Assembly (NCBI RefSeq): GCF_019550915.1
Contig: NZ_JAHWCI010000002.1
Location: 372,001 to 436,000 of the forward strand
Origin: Mumia sp. zg.B17
GTDB lineage: Bacteria; Actinomycetota; Actinomycetes; Propionibacteriales; Nocardioidaceae
Length of the DNA: 64,000 nucleotides
Reading direction: 5' to 3'
The stretch's first letter is position 1; every line of letters starts with the position of its first letter. The notes beneath the pieces are model-generated. The model was not told where the DNA came from. It saw only the letters and a program-made list of their open reading frames with translations, and did not search any database. Below are positions 45,538-53,920 of this stretch, piece by piece. Both the position numbers and the translations under genes were made by a program.

Positions 45538-45642
45538 GTGGCGAGGGTAGCGGCGCCAGACCCGTCCTGATATGCCGCGATCCGAGTGTGCGGGTCGGCT
45601 GCTGACCTACCCGGCCGTTGACAAGCGTGACAGATTTCCCGC

Positions 45643-46029
45643 ATGCAGCTCACGCGGACATACGAATGGCAGGGCCGCTCGGTCGCCTGGGACCGTCTCG
45701 GATCCGGGCCGGCCGTGGTTATGTGTCATGGCACCCCGTGGTCTTCGGCTTTGTGGCAACCCTTTGCTGAAGCTCTCAGCCGCGAGTTCGCCGTCTACCT
45801 ATGGGACATGCCCGGCTACGGCCAATCGTCCATGAACCCCGCTCGCCGTGTCGATCTTGGGACGCAAAGCACGCTGTTCCGTGAGCTACTCCGGCACTGG
45901 GACGTGGAATCCCCCCACGTCGTCGCGCATGACTACGGAGGTGCGGTTTCGTTGAGAGCATTCCTCCTGCACGGCGCATCCTTCGCTTCCTTGGCTCTGG
46001 TCGAGGGGATCGCAGGTTTTCCGACTTGA
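45643..46029 (+). pseudogene. alpha/beta hydrolase, truncated at the right end of the element
   Basis: 128 residues. RTYEWQGRSVAWDRLGSGPAVVMCHGTPWSS, DMPGYGQS and the nucleophile elbow region AHDYGGAV (Asp in place of Ser, as in dehalogenase/epoxide-type members) are present. The protein then stops at LALVEGIAGFPT, 31 bp before the att repeat. The second half with the cap, acid and His residues is missing (usual length about 270). Likely cut by an element-boundary deletion; inactive. Confidence 0.8.
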
Positions 46030-46060
46030 TCGGAGTCGTCGCCGAGGTGGCTGACGGCTC

Positions 46061-46098
46061 CAAGGGGTCGCAGGTTCAAATCCTGTCAGCCCGACCGA
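46061..46098 (+). repeat. att repeat, right copy
   Basis: Exact copy of 43121-43158. Lacks the 5' half of a tRNA, so it is not a tRNA gene. Confidence 0.95.
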
Positions 46099-46136
46099 AC
46101 CGCTCAGGCCAGAGATGGCTTGTGAACTGCGGAGAC

Positions 46137-46166
46137 AGGCCCGGGGATCTACGGATCCTCGGGCCT
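46137..46166 (+). terminator. hairpin after the right att, probably the original tRNA-Pro terminator
   Basis: AGGCCCGGGGATC, loop TACG, GATCCTCGGGCCT (13 bp, one G-T). It is 39 bp past the right repeat, as expected if the element separated the tRNA from its own terminator. Confidence 0.6.
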
Positions 46167-46249
46167 CACGCGTTTCCAGGACTCGGCGCGAGCCCATGAG
46201 CCGACGATTCGCCACTCCCACACAGGGTGCGGCGTGGGATCATCGAGCG

Positions 46250-46783
46250 GTGGGTGGTGTCCAGGAGATGAGGACCAACCGGCTGCGGTTGACCCGACCT
46301 GTGGCGAGGGACTCGGCGGGGGTGTTCGCGATCCTCGGAGACCCACGCACCGTTGAGCACAACCCGTCCGACCAGCTGGAGGACCTCGACGAGGCGACTG
46401 AGCTGGTGGCCCGGTGGGTCCACCACTGGGACGAGCACGGCTTCGGCTACTGGTGCGTCCGTACGTCCGGTTCGGACCACATCATCGGCTACGCCGGCGT
46501 CAAGCGGATGCTGATCCACGGACGTCCGGTGTTGAACCTGATCTATCGCTTCGAGCCGGAGGTGTGGGGACAGGGCTTCGCCACGGAGGCCGCCGCGGCC
46601 GTCGTGTCGAGGTGCCTGGACGAGATGCCGGGGGAGAGGATCGTGGCACGGGTGCGACCCGACAACCAGTCCAGCCAGAGCGTGGCGCTGAAGGTCGGAC
46701 TGCAACGCGACGGGTCGATGGACTGCCAGGGCGAGGACGGCCTCGACCTCGCCTTCACGAGTCAGTGCACGGATCCTCCCTAG
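46250..46783 (+). CDS. GNAT family N-acetyltransferase (RimJ/RimL-like)
   Basis: 177 residues from GTG 46250 (ATG 46268 is an alternative). RTNRLRLTRPVARDSAGVFAILGDPRTVEHNP is the usual start; acetyl-CoA loop YRFEPEVWGQGFATEAAAAVV and ARVRPDNQSSQSVALKVGLQ near the end. Acetylates small amines or protein N-termini. Its stop overlaps the end of the convergent P-loop gene by 4 bp. Confidence 0.9.
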   Translation: MGGVQEMRTNRLRLTRPVARDSAGVFAILGDPRTVEHNPSDQLEDLDEATELVARWVHHWDEHGFGYWCVRTSGSDHIIGYAGVKRMLIHGRPVLNLIYRFEPEVWGQGFATEAAAAVVSRCLDEMPGERIVARVRPDNQSSQSVALKVGLQRDGSMDCQGEDGLDLAFTSQCTDPP

Positions 46784-47345
46784 CGCAGGTGGAAGCGGGT
46801 CGCGAGGTCGTCGACAAGGTCCTCGACGTCCCGCGAGCCGTCGACAGTGAGGACCGAGAGGTCGAGCTCGGCGCCCTGGCGTCGGCGAAGCGATCCCGCA
46901 ACGCCTGCTCTCGGAACTTCGGGGCGGGCAGGAGGAACGCCGCCTGCTCGGGCCAGGTGAGCAGCGGAGCGACGTCGCGGGGCAGGGTCCGGAAGTCGTC
47001 GACGAGGACGGGACGTCCGACAGGCAGCGCCAACAAGTCGTCGACGACGAAACCGAAGGTTTCACCGTGCAGGCTCGGCATCGACGCGAACACCTCTCGC
47101 GCACTCTTCCCGTTCCACGTCCGGGACGGCGGAGCCTGCAGCAACGCCCAGAAGCTCGGTGTCGCCTCCGGGGTGCAGCGGGCGACGTAGTCCCGTTCCG
47201 CGCGGTCCCCGTCGTAGACCAGCACGTCGTACCGCTCGGCCAGCGCTCGAGCAAGGGTGCTCTTGCCCGACCCGGTACCGCCTGCGATCCATCGGACGTG
47301 CGCGAGACGACGAGCAAGGTGTGGGCGATGGTGTTTGGTTGCCAT
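46780..47345 (-). pseudogene. P-loop NTPase / nucleotide kinase-like gene with a frameshift
   Basis: From ATG 47345 the protein starts with WIAGGTGSGKSTLARALAERY (Walker A) and DVLVYDGDRAERDYVARC. Around 46876-46882 the frame breaks: the continuing frame is Ser/Thr/Arg-rich, while the other frame gives GAELDLSVLTVDGSRDVED and VDDLATRFHLR with a stop at 46780. One base is missing in GACGCC-AGGGC. Either a recent pseudogene or a sequencing error. Intact product would be about 189 residues. Confidence 0.75.
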
Positions 47346-47435
47346 GGCGCGAGACTGCCACCTCTCCGAGCCGGGGAGCAGTCCCTGTCTCCTTGGCCGG
47401 AGAGGCACGAGGTCGCGATGGGCGGCGGTGTCCGC

Positions 47436-48128
47436 CTACGATCGGGCGGCATCGCGGTCTCGCACCAACACGGCGATCCCGACGAGCGCACCCCAGCAGC
47501 CGACCGCGCCGGCGACCACGAGATTCAGCCACATCGGCAGCAGCCACGGGTAGGAGCCGACGAGGAACAGCACGCCAAGCGCGACGCCCGCGGCCACGGT
47601 GGCTCGACGTGCCCCGGTCGACCTCGCCGGCACCGGCAGAGTGAACGCAACAACCCCGAGGCCAAGCAGTGCCAGATGTACGGCGCCGATGACCACACTT
47701 TCGAGAAGGACGATCGTCTCCACCGCGAGCTCGATGTCGGCGACCGGATAGACCAGACGGCCCAGCGCAAGCAGAACGACCACGAACGCGATGAGTGCCA
47801 CGCCCAGTGCGACGAGCGCGGTCGTGCGGCGCAGCGGCGAGCCACGACCGTGCGCGCCGAACGCACCTGCGGCACCGGTTCCCCACGCGATGGTCGCGAA
47901 GAACAGGAGTTCTCCCGCCCACGTGAGCTGGAAGCTGGCGTCGTCGACCCACAGGGCGACCGCGTCGGCGGTCGTCGGCAACGCTGGCACGGTCGCCAGA
48001 AGAGCCAGCGCCACGCTCGCGAGGAGCGCCCCCGCGATCCACAGCCACGCAAAAGCGACGGCACCACGATCTCTCCCCGCTCTCTCGATGACGGGCAGAG
48101 GTATCGCAGATGCTGTCGCGCCGTTCAC
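47436..48128 (-). CDS. membrane protein of unknown function
   Basis: 230 residues from GTG 48128. Six hydrophobic stretches (about 22-45, 68-88, 103-125, 138-160, 172-190, 197-220) with few charges between. No family recognised. Divergent from the MarR gene by 113 bp; could be its target. Confidence 0.75.
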   Translation of the reverse strand: MNGATASAIPLPVIERAGRDRGAVAFAWLWIAGALLASVALALLATVPALPTTADAVALWVDDASFQLTWAGELLFFATIAWGTGAAGAFGAHGRGSPLRRTTALVALGVALIAFVVVLLALGRLVYPVADIELAVETIVLLESVVIGAVHLALLGLGVVAFTLPVPARSTGARRATVAAGVALGVLFLVGSYPWLLPMWLNLVVAGAVGCWGALVGIAVLVRDRDAARS

Positions 48129-48241
48129 GGCACCACCGTAGTGTCGGACCGGCTCGCTGAGCCGGGAGTCGTGCAGCGCGGCTGAGAAGGCGTACGACGG
48201 GTCGTCGCTAGGATGACGTCACCTGTGTGGAAAGGCTCGGT

Positions 48242-48655
48242 GTGGAGAACTCGAACGGGCTCACCGCCAGCCTTCTGGTGGCGGGGCACCAGGCGGCTCG
48301 CCTCTTGGAGGCTCATCTTTCTGCCACCGATCTGAGTGCGGGTGAGGCGGTCCTGGTGGCCTCTTTGGGCGACGGTCCCTTGACGATGTCGGACGTCATG
48401 TCGACGCTGCACATCCATGCATCCACGGCCACCAGCCTGGTCAGCCGGCTCGAAAAGGCCGCCTACGTCTATCGATCGTCCAATCCGGAGGACCGACGAT
48501 CACGGCTCGTCCATCTCACCTCCTCCGGTCGGCGTCAGCTGGAGGCCATCGGGCCGGCCTTTCGGGCGGTCGACTCGATGTTGGCCGCGCGTGCTGGTGC
48601 GAACGCGGTTGCCGGCTGCACGACGGTGCTTGAAGCTCTGGCAGAGGCGGAGTGA
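48242..48655 (+). CDS. MarR family transcriptional regulator
   Basis: 137 residues from GTG 48242 (GAAAGG 5 nt upstream; GTG 48227 is possible). Winged helix with LTMSDVMSTLHIHASTATSLVSRLEKAAYVYRSSNPEDRRSRLVHLT, the DxRxxR-like wing typical of MarR. The 18-bp palindrome at 48711 is 55 bp downstream and may be its operator. Confidence 0.9.
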   Translation: MENSNGLTASLLVAGHQAARLLEAHLSATDLSAGEAVLVASLGDGPLTMSDVMSTLHIHASTATSLVSRLEKAAYVYRSSNPEDRRSRLVHLTSSGRRQLEAIGPAFRAVDSMLAARAGANAVAGCTTVLEALAEAE

Positions 48656-48710
48656 TCCGAAGTCACCCACGTCCGCTTAATCCGCTGTCCCGTGACCCTG
48701 GGCAGTCATA

Positions 48711-48728
48711 TACTACGAACTCGTAGTA
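48711..48728. promoter_or_regulatory. perfect 18-bp palindrome: operator candidate
   Basis: TACTACGA-AC-TCGTAGTA. It is 33 bp before the ATG of the next gene, in the promoter position, and fits a MarR or TetR dimer site. Confidence 0.65.
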
Positions 48729-48761
48729 ATGGCGGTCGAGCAGGGACGGAATGGGGATGGA

Positions 48762-49145
48762 ATGAACGACCTCGAGTTTCTCGACAGATTCACTGCGGGC
48801 GACCTGGACGACTTCCCGCACGTCGACCACGTACGAATGGTCTACCTGCAGACGCGACGAGCGGGAAAGGAGGATGCGATTCGCTTTGCCAGGGCCGGGT
48901 TGAAGGCCATGGCTGAAGCGACGGGCCACCCTGGCAAGTACCACGAGACGATCACCACGGCCTGGGCACTCCTGGTGGGGGACAAGACTGCGTCCGACCC
49001 GGGAGAAGACTTTGAGGACTTCATCCGGAGGAACCCTCAGTTCCTGCGCACCGACCTGCTCGAGGACTACTACTCGCGTGCACGTCTCTTCTCACCTGAG
49101 GCCAGAGCGGGATTCGTCCCTCCGGACGTGCAGCCTCTCCCGTAG
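48762..49145 (+). CDS. conserved hypothetical protein
   Basis: 127 residues, ATG 48762 after GGGGATGGA. Helical and acidic: FTAGDLDDFPHVDHVRMVYLQTRR, FARAGLKAMAEATGHPGKYHETITTAWALL. The His and Asp residues in FPHVDHVR and KYHETIT resemble a known hypothetical family often annotated beside regulators; no reaction known. Likely controlled through the palindrome upstream. Confidence 0.8.
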   Translation: MNDLEFLDRFTAGDLDDFPHVDHVRMVYLQTRRAGKEDAIRFARAGLKAMAEATGHPGKYHETITTAWALLVGDKTASDPGEDFEDFIRRNPQFLRTDLLEDYYSRARLFSPEARAGFVPPDVQPLP

Positions 49146-49203
49146 GGGACCCGTCCGTTAACATGAACACTGGTGTCTGCACCAGCGGGGAAGGGTGGAT
49201 GGC

Positions 49204-49806
49204 GTGACTCAGGCCAAGACCAGCGCGTCTGTCGAGGACGAAGCCCCCGATCGCGGCAAGCGCGCCGACGCCGTGCGCAACATCGAAGCGATCGTGGCCG
49301 CGGCCACGCGGCTGCTGGCGGTCAATCCGGACGTGAGCGTCAACGAGATCGCCAAGGCCGCCGGGGTGGGGCGGGTGACGCTCTACGGTCACTTCGACTC
49401 CCGCGCGGCCTTGATCGGCGAGGTCGTCGACCGGGCTATCGTCCACACTGACAAGGCACTGGCAGGAGTGGACCTCGACGGCGATCCCCGCGAGGCGCTC
49501 GGCAGGCTGCTGGAAGAGACCTGGCACCTCACCCACAGATTCGGCGCCGTCGTGGTCGCCGCGTCCCAGGTGCTGTCGCCTGAGCAGATCCGCCGCGCCC
49601 ACGACGAGCCTGCTGCCCGTGTCCGCGGCCTGCTCGAGCGCGGACGGGAGGCCGGCCAGTTCCGCGACGACGTGCCGATCGAGTGGCAGATCAGCGTGAT
49701 CCAGGCGATCCTGCACGGCGCCTCGGCTGCGGTTCACCGCGGCGAGATCAGCCCTGAGGACGCCCCCGTACTGGTGCGTGACACCACGCTTGCGGCGCTG
49801 TCCTGA
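49204..49806 (+). CDS. TetR family transcriptional regulator
   Basis: 200 residues; GTG 49204 has AAGGG 8 nt upstream (GTG 49195 is possible). HTH: NIEAIVAAATRLL ... VSVNEIAKAAGVGRVTLYGHFDSRAALIGEVVDRA (about 27-80). A ligand domain follows. Next genes are an acyl-CoA ligase and an MFS exporter, plausible targets. Confidence 0.9.
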   Translation: MTQAKTSASVEDEAPDRGKRADAVRNIEAIVAAATRLLAVNPDVSVNEIAKAAGVGRVTLYGHFDSRAALIGEVVDRAIVHTDKALAGVDLDGDPREALGRLLEETWHLTHRFGAVVVAASQVLSPEQIRRAHDEPAARVRGLLERGREAGQFRDDVPIEWQISVIQAILHGASAAVHRGEISPEDAPVLVRDTTLAALS

Positions 49807-49853
49807 GCCTGCCACGAGCCTCCTCCACCTTGTCCGGGTGAGAAGATGGAGAC

Positions 49854-51605
49854 GTGGAAGAGTTCGTGGGTACGACCGACGAAGACAGCGAACGGCCGTG
49901 GGCCAGCCACTACCCGCCCGGGGTGCCTGACCGCATCGAGATCCCCGACGAGCCGGTCACGGCCCCGTTCGAGCGCGCTGTCCAGCGCTGGCCTGACCGG
50001 GTCGCGCTGGACTTCCTCGGTGCGTCCCTGACCTATGCGCAGGCCGACGAGCAGATCCGGCGGGCAATGGTGGCCCTGCGCCGCCTCGGGGTCGATCGAG
50101 GGGAGCGGGTCGCGCTGGTCCTCCCCAACTGCAGCTCCCACGTCATCGCGTACCACGCGGTGCTGCGACTCGGGGCTGTGGCGGTCGAGCTGAACCCGAC
50201 GTACACCGCCGACGAGCTGCACCACCTGCTCATCGACTCTGGCGCGCGGTTCGCGATCGTCTGGCACAAGGCGGTCGAGCCGGTGCTGTCGGCGCGCCCT
50301 GGGACTCCACTGACCCAGGTGGTCAGCGTGGACATGGTTCGGGACCTGCCCCTCCGATCGCGGCTCTTGCTCCGCCTGCCCGTGGCGGCAGCGCGGGAGA
50401 AGCGGGCAGCGCTGCGCGGCGTCGTACCCCCTGACGTCGCGGACTGGCACGACCTGCTCCGGCAGGCGGGTGCTGGGGACGAACCTGAGGCGGTTTCGTC
50501 AGAATCCGTCGGTGGTGACGACCTGGCGCTGCTGCAGTACACCGGCGGAACGACCGGCACCCCGAAGGCCGCCATGCTCTCGCACCGCAACCTGGTCGCG
50601 AATCTCGTGCACGGCGAGACCTGGGTGGGGTTCCGACCGGGGGAGGAGACGGTGTACGGCGTGCTGCCGTTCTTCCATTCCTTCGGCCTCACCTTCTGCC
50701 TCAACCTCCCGGGACAGATCGGGGCGACGCTGGTCATGTTCCCGAACTTCGACCCGGCGGAGGTACTGAAGGCGGCGGGCCGACGCCCCGCGACCTTTAT
50801 CGCGGGTGTGGCGCCGATGTTCGACCGGATCGCCACGGCCGCGCAGTCGATGCCCCACCCGCCGTCCGAAGGATTGCGGCAGATCCGTCTCGCCTTCGCC
50901 GGCGCGATGCCGATCCCCGCGGAGACCGTCGAGCGGTGGGAGGCGCTGACCGGCGGGCTGCTGATCGAGGGCTACGGGATGACCGAGTGCGCGCCGGTCG
51001 CGCTCGGCAACCCCTGCGCCCCGACGCGGCGTCCGGGCACCCTGGGCGTGCCGTTCCCGAACACCGACATCCGCATCGTCGACATCGACGACCCGTCGGT
51101 CGTCGTCGAAGCCGACAGTGACGGCGCACGCCGCGGTGAGCTGCTGGTGCGCGGTCCGCAGGTGTTCCTCGGCTACTGGAACCGACCGGAGGAGACGGCC
51201 CATCAGCTGCTGCCCGGCGGATGGCTGCGTACGGGTGATGTCGTCGAGGTGGACGCGACCGGCTGGGTCCGCCTCGTGGACCGGGTCAAGGAGATGATCA
51301 TCGTCGGCGGGTTCAAGGTCTATCCGTCGCCGGTGGAGGACCACCTCCGTACGCTCGCCGGGGTGGTCGACGTCGCCATCGTGGGCCTCCCAGCTTCGGG
51401 TGGCGACGACCTGGTCGTCGCGGTGCTCGTCCTTGAGCTCGACGCCGTGGAGCCGACGGTGGAGGAGGTCCAGGCCCACGCCGAGCAGTACGTCGCCCGC
51501 TACGCCCTCCCGCGCGCGGTGTACGTCGTCGACGAGCTCCCGCGGTCCCAGATCGGCAAGGTGATGCGGCGGGTCGTCCGCGAGCGGCTCATCGAGGGGC
51601 CTTAG
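49854..51605 (+). CDS. long-chain fatty-acid-CoA ligase
   Basis: 583 residues from GTG 49854. ANL superfamily motifs: P-loop YTGGTTGTPKAAMLSH (about 227-242), LPFFHSFGLTF, EGYGMTECAPV, GWLRTGDVVEVD and the Lys-containing end RSQIGKVMRR. Activates fatty or aryl acids as CoA thioesters. The lack of a membrane anchor implies a cytosolic or peripheral enzyme; exact acid unknown. Confidence 0.92.
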   Translation: MEEFVGTTDEDSERPWASHYPPGVPDRIEIPDEPVTAPFERAVQRWPDRVALDFLGASLTYAQADEQIRRAMVALRRLGVDRGERVALVLPNCSSHVIAYHAVLRLGAVAVELNPTYTADELHHLLIDSGARFAIVWHKAVEPVLSARPGTPLTQVVSVDMVRDLPLRSRLLLRLPVAAAREKRAALRGVVPPDVADWHDLLRQAGAGDEPEAVSSESVGGDDLALLQYTGGTTGTPKAAMLSHRNLVANLVHGETWVGFRPGEETVYGVLPFFHSFGLTFCLNLPGQIGATLVMFPNFDPAEVLKAAGRRPATFIAGVAPMFDRIATAAQSMPHPPSEGLRQIRLAFAGAMPIPAETVERWEALTGGLLIEGYGMTECAPVALGNPCAPTRRPGTLGVPFPNTDIRIVDIDDPSVVVEADSDGARRGELLVRGPQVFLGYWNRPEETAHQLLPGGWLRTGDVVEVDATGWVRLVDRVKEMIIVGGFKVYPSPVEDHLRTLAGVVDVAIVGLPASGGDDLVVAVLVLELDAVEPTVEEVQAHAEQYVARYALPRAVYVVDELPRSQIGKVMRRVVRERLIEGP

Positions 51606-51630
51606 CACTCAGGAGCATCCACCCTCTTGT

Positions 51631-51674
51631 CGAACAGTCGTGTTCGAGTTACTGTACTCGAACGCGACTGTTTG
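51631..51674. promoter_or_regulatory. long inverted repeat upstream of the MFS gene: operator candidate
   Basis: Arms 51631-51649 (CGAACAGTCGTGTTCGAGT) and 51656-51674 pair at 17 of 19 positions around TACTGT. It lies 24 bp before the MFS start codon. Size and position fit a TetR-type repressor site. Confidence 0.7.
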
Positions 51675-51698
51675 AGTTATGGGTGAGGGGGCTGTGCG

Positions 51699-53078
51699 AT
51701 GGATGCATCCGATGCTGTGGCGACAGAGGGCGCTGCTGTTTCCGATCCGCGACGTTGGCGCACGTTGGGTCTGCTGGGTGTGGCGCAGCTGATGCTGATC
51801 GTCGATGTCACGGTGGTCGCGATCGCCCTGCCGGACATGCAGGCCGATCTCGCACTCGACCGTACGGGCGTCGCCTGGGTGGCGAGCAGCTATGCGTTGG
51901 TGTTCGGCGGGTTGATGCTGCTCGGTGGCAAGGCCGCGGACGTCCTCGGTCCCCGTCGGGTGGTGCTCAGCGGGCTCGGCGTCTTCGTGGCGGCGTCTCT
52001 GCTGGCGGGGCTGTCCGGCAACGGCGAGATGCTGTTGGTCGCGCGGGTGCTGCAGGGTCTGGGTGCAGCGGCGATGTCTCCGGCGGCACTCTCGGTGATC
52101 GTACGAACGTTCACCGGCGCCGAGCTGACTCGCGCGATCGGGGTGTGGTCAGCGCTGGGAGGAGCGGGTGCGGCGATCGGGGTGCTCCTCGGCGGTGTGC
52201 TGACCGCTGGTCCTGGTTGGCCGTGGGTGTTCCTCATCAACATCCCTGTCGGCGTCGTGCTGCTGGTCGGCCTGGTGAGATCGGTGCGGCCGTTGCCGGG
52301 CTCGGGTGGCAGCGTCGACGTCGTGGGCGCCGCGCTGGTCACCGCCGCGACCGGGGCCGTGGTGTACGGGTTGGTGGCCGCCGGGGACCAGGGCTGGCTC
52401 AGTCTTCATACCCTGATCGCCGTCGCGGCCGGCGTTGCTGGATACGCGCTCTTCGGGTGGCGGATCCGCAGCGCCGCAGCGCCGCTCATCGATCCGGCCA
52501 TGCTGCGCCGTGGTTCGGTGGTGCGCGGCCTCGCGTTGATCTTCCTGGCGACGGCGCTGATGATCTCGGTGTTCTTCCTGGGCTCGTTCGCCCTGCAGCA
52601 CCTGCATGGGTTCAGTGCGCTGGAGACCGGGCTGTCGTTCCTGCCGGTCGCTCTCGGCACCATTCTCGGCTCGACCCTTGCCGGGCAGATCATTCCGCGC
52701 CGGGGCGTGCGCGCGGTCTCGATCGTGGGTCTGCTCGTCGCAGCCGCAGGACTGGCCACAGCCGCGGCGGTCTTCTCGATGACCGTCCTGATCGTCGCCA
52801 CCAGTGTGGCCGCGCTGGGTATCGGTGCGACCTTCGTGGCCGCGGCGGGCAGCATGTTCTCCGCCGTCCGACCGGAGGAGGCGGGAGTGGCCTCCGGTGC
52901 ACTCAGCACCTTCCACGAGTTCGGAGCCGCGGCCGGTGTCTCCGCGATCTCGAGCGTCGCGGCTGCGGCGCTCCTGACTCCGGGCTTCGCCGCCTTCGCC
53001 TCGGGCTACTGGTTCGCCGCAGCCGTCGCACTCGCCGCGTGCCTGGCATCCCTTGTCCCGTCTCCCAGGGTGTCGTGA
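51699..53078 (+). CDS. MFS transporter, DHA2 (EmrB/QacA) family
   Basis: 459 residues from ATG 51699 with GTGAGGGG upstream. First helix QLMLIVDVTVVAIALPDMQADL with Asp in motif D1, motif A GGKAADVLGPRRVVL, motif C GGAGAAIGVLLGGVLTAGPGWPW and about 14 membrane helices. Proton-driven drug export by family. The long inverted repeat before it points to ligand-controlled expression. Confidence 0.93.
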   Translation: MDASDAVATEGAAVSDPRRWRTLGLLGVAQLMLIVDVTVVAIALPDMQADLALDRTGVAWVASSYALVFGGLMLLGGKAADVLGPRRVVLSGLGVFVAASLLAGLSGNGEMLLVARVLQGLGAAAMSPAALSVIVRTFTGAELTRAIGVWSALGGAGAAIGVLLGGVLTAGPGWPWVFLINIPVGVVLLVGLVRSVRPLPGSGGSVDVVGAALVTAATGAVVYGLVAAGDQGWLSLHTLIAVAAGVAGYALFGWRIRSAAAPLIDPAMLRRGSVVRGLALIFLATALMISVFFLGSFALQHLHGFSALETGLSFLPVALGTILGSTLAGQIIPRRGVRAVSIVGLLVAAAGLATAAAVFSMTVLIVATSVAALGIGATFVAAAGSMFSAVRPEEAGVASGALSTFHEFGAAAGVSAISSVAAAALLTPGFAAFASGYWFAAAVALAACLASLVPSPRVS

Positions 53079-53103
53079 GAGTGTCTCAGGCAGGCGTCGG
53101 TGG

Positions 53104-53127
53104 GTCAGGGCGTCAGGGCGTCAGGGC
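53104..53127. repeat. three 8-bp tandem copies of GTCAGGGC
   Basis: Perfect copies at 53104, 53112 and 53120, with further decayed copies to 53142. They overlap the end of the plsC-like gene and separate it from the convergent MFS gene. Confidence 0.8.
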
Positions 53128-53816
53128 GTCGGGCTGTCAGGCGTCTCGTCGCGGCGCTGAAGCTCGTCAGCGGTCGGGTGACGGTCGACGTACTCCTGCC
53201 CGCTCAGCTTCTGGATGGCGGCCATCAACGCATCGGTGGCCTCGCGCCACGCCTCCGGGTCGTCGGCTCGGTGACGCCACGGACTCAGGTCGATCGGATC
53301 ACCGAGGTGCACCTCGGTGCGGCCCCGGCGCCAGCCGCGGTGTCCCGGCGGGTCGATCTCCCTGGTGCCGCGGAGCCCGACCGGCACGACGGCTGCGTCG
53401 GGCACGGACAGCGCCACCCGCATGGCCCCCGTACGCCCGCGGTAGAGGCGACCGTCGGGCGAGCGGGTGCCTTCGGGATAGATGACCCACACGCCGCCCT
53501 CGCACAAGGTCCCGCGCGCCCCCTCGAGAGCAGCATCCGCGCTGCCCGCGCCCGAGCGTTCGATCGGGATCTGGCCGGTGACGCGGCACAGCGTGCCGTA
53601 CAGCCGTCCGCGCAGACTGCCACGCGCAAAGTAGTCACTCTTGGCGACGAAGGTCACCCGACGGGAGAGGGCGGCACACACGACGAGTGAGTCGATCTCG
53701 CTCAGATGGTTCGGCGCGAAGACGACGGGCCCCGCGGGCAGCTTTCCGATCAGCCTCGGGCGCGTGACCCAGTGCACGAGAGGACCCAGCAGGACGTACT
53801 TGATGAGCCAGTACAC
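53121..53816 (-). CDS. 1-acyl-glycerol-3-phosphate acyltransferase (PlsC-like)
   Basis: 231 residues. The GTG at 53816 has GAGGAGG upstream and is preferred to longer frames. Membrane-proximal N-terminus (VYWLIKYVLLGPLVHWV), catalytic NHLSEID (His37, Asp42), FVAKSDYF and YPEGTRS (115-119). Adds the second acyl chain to make phosphatidic acid at the membrane. Confidence 0.93.
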   Translation of the reverse strand: MYWLIKYVLLGPLVHWVTRPRLIGKLPAGPVVFAPNHLSEIDSLVVCAALSRRVTFVAKSDYFARGSLRGRLYGTLCRVTGQIPIERSGAGSADAALEGARGTLCEGGVWVIYPEGTRSPDGRLYRGRTGAMRVALSVPDAAVVPVGLRGTREIDPPGHRGWRRGRTEVHLGDPIDLSPWRHRADDPEAWREATDALMAAIQKLSGQEYVDRHPTADELQRRDETPDSPTP

Positions 53817-53920
53817 GCAACCTCCTCGGGGGAGCCTGATCCTTTCATGCCGGGGAGATCGTCCGGCGGGCGACCGCTGACCCTGAGAGCCCACCACGCG
53901 CGTGACGTTGCTCTCGCTCG

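Noticed and set aside
46061-46098. A second tRNA-Pro
   Set aside because: Only the 3' half is present; no acceptor 5' strand or D arm upstream. It is the att copy.
51683-53485. A 600-codon plus-strand frame over the MFS gene
   Set aside because: Gly/Arg-rich with no motifs; the frame at 51699 is a clear MFS protein.
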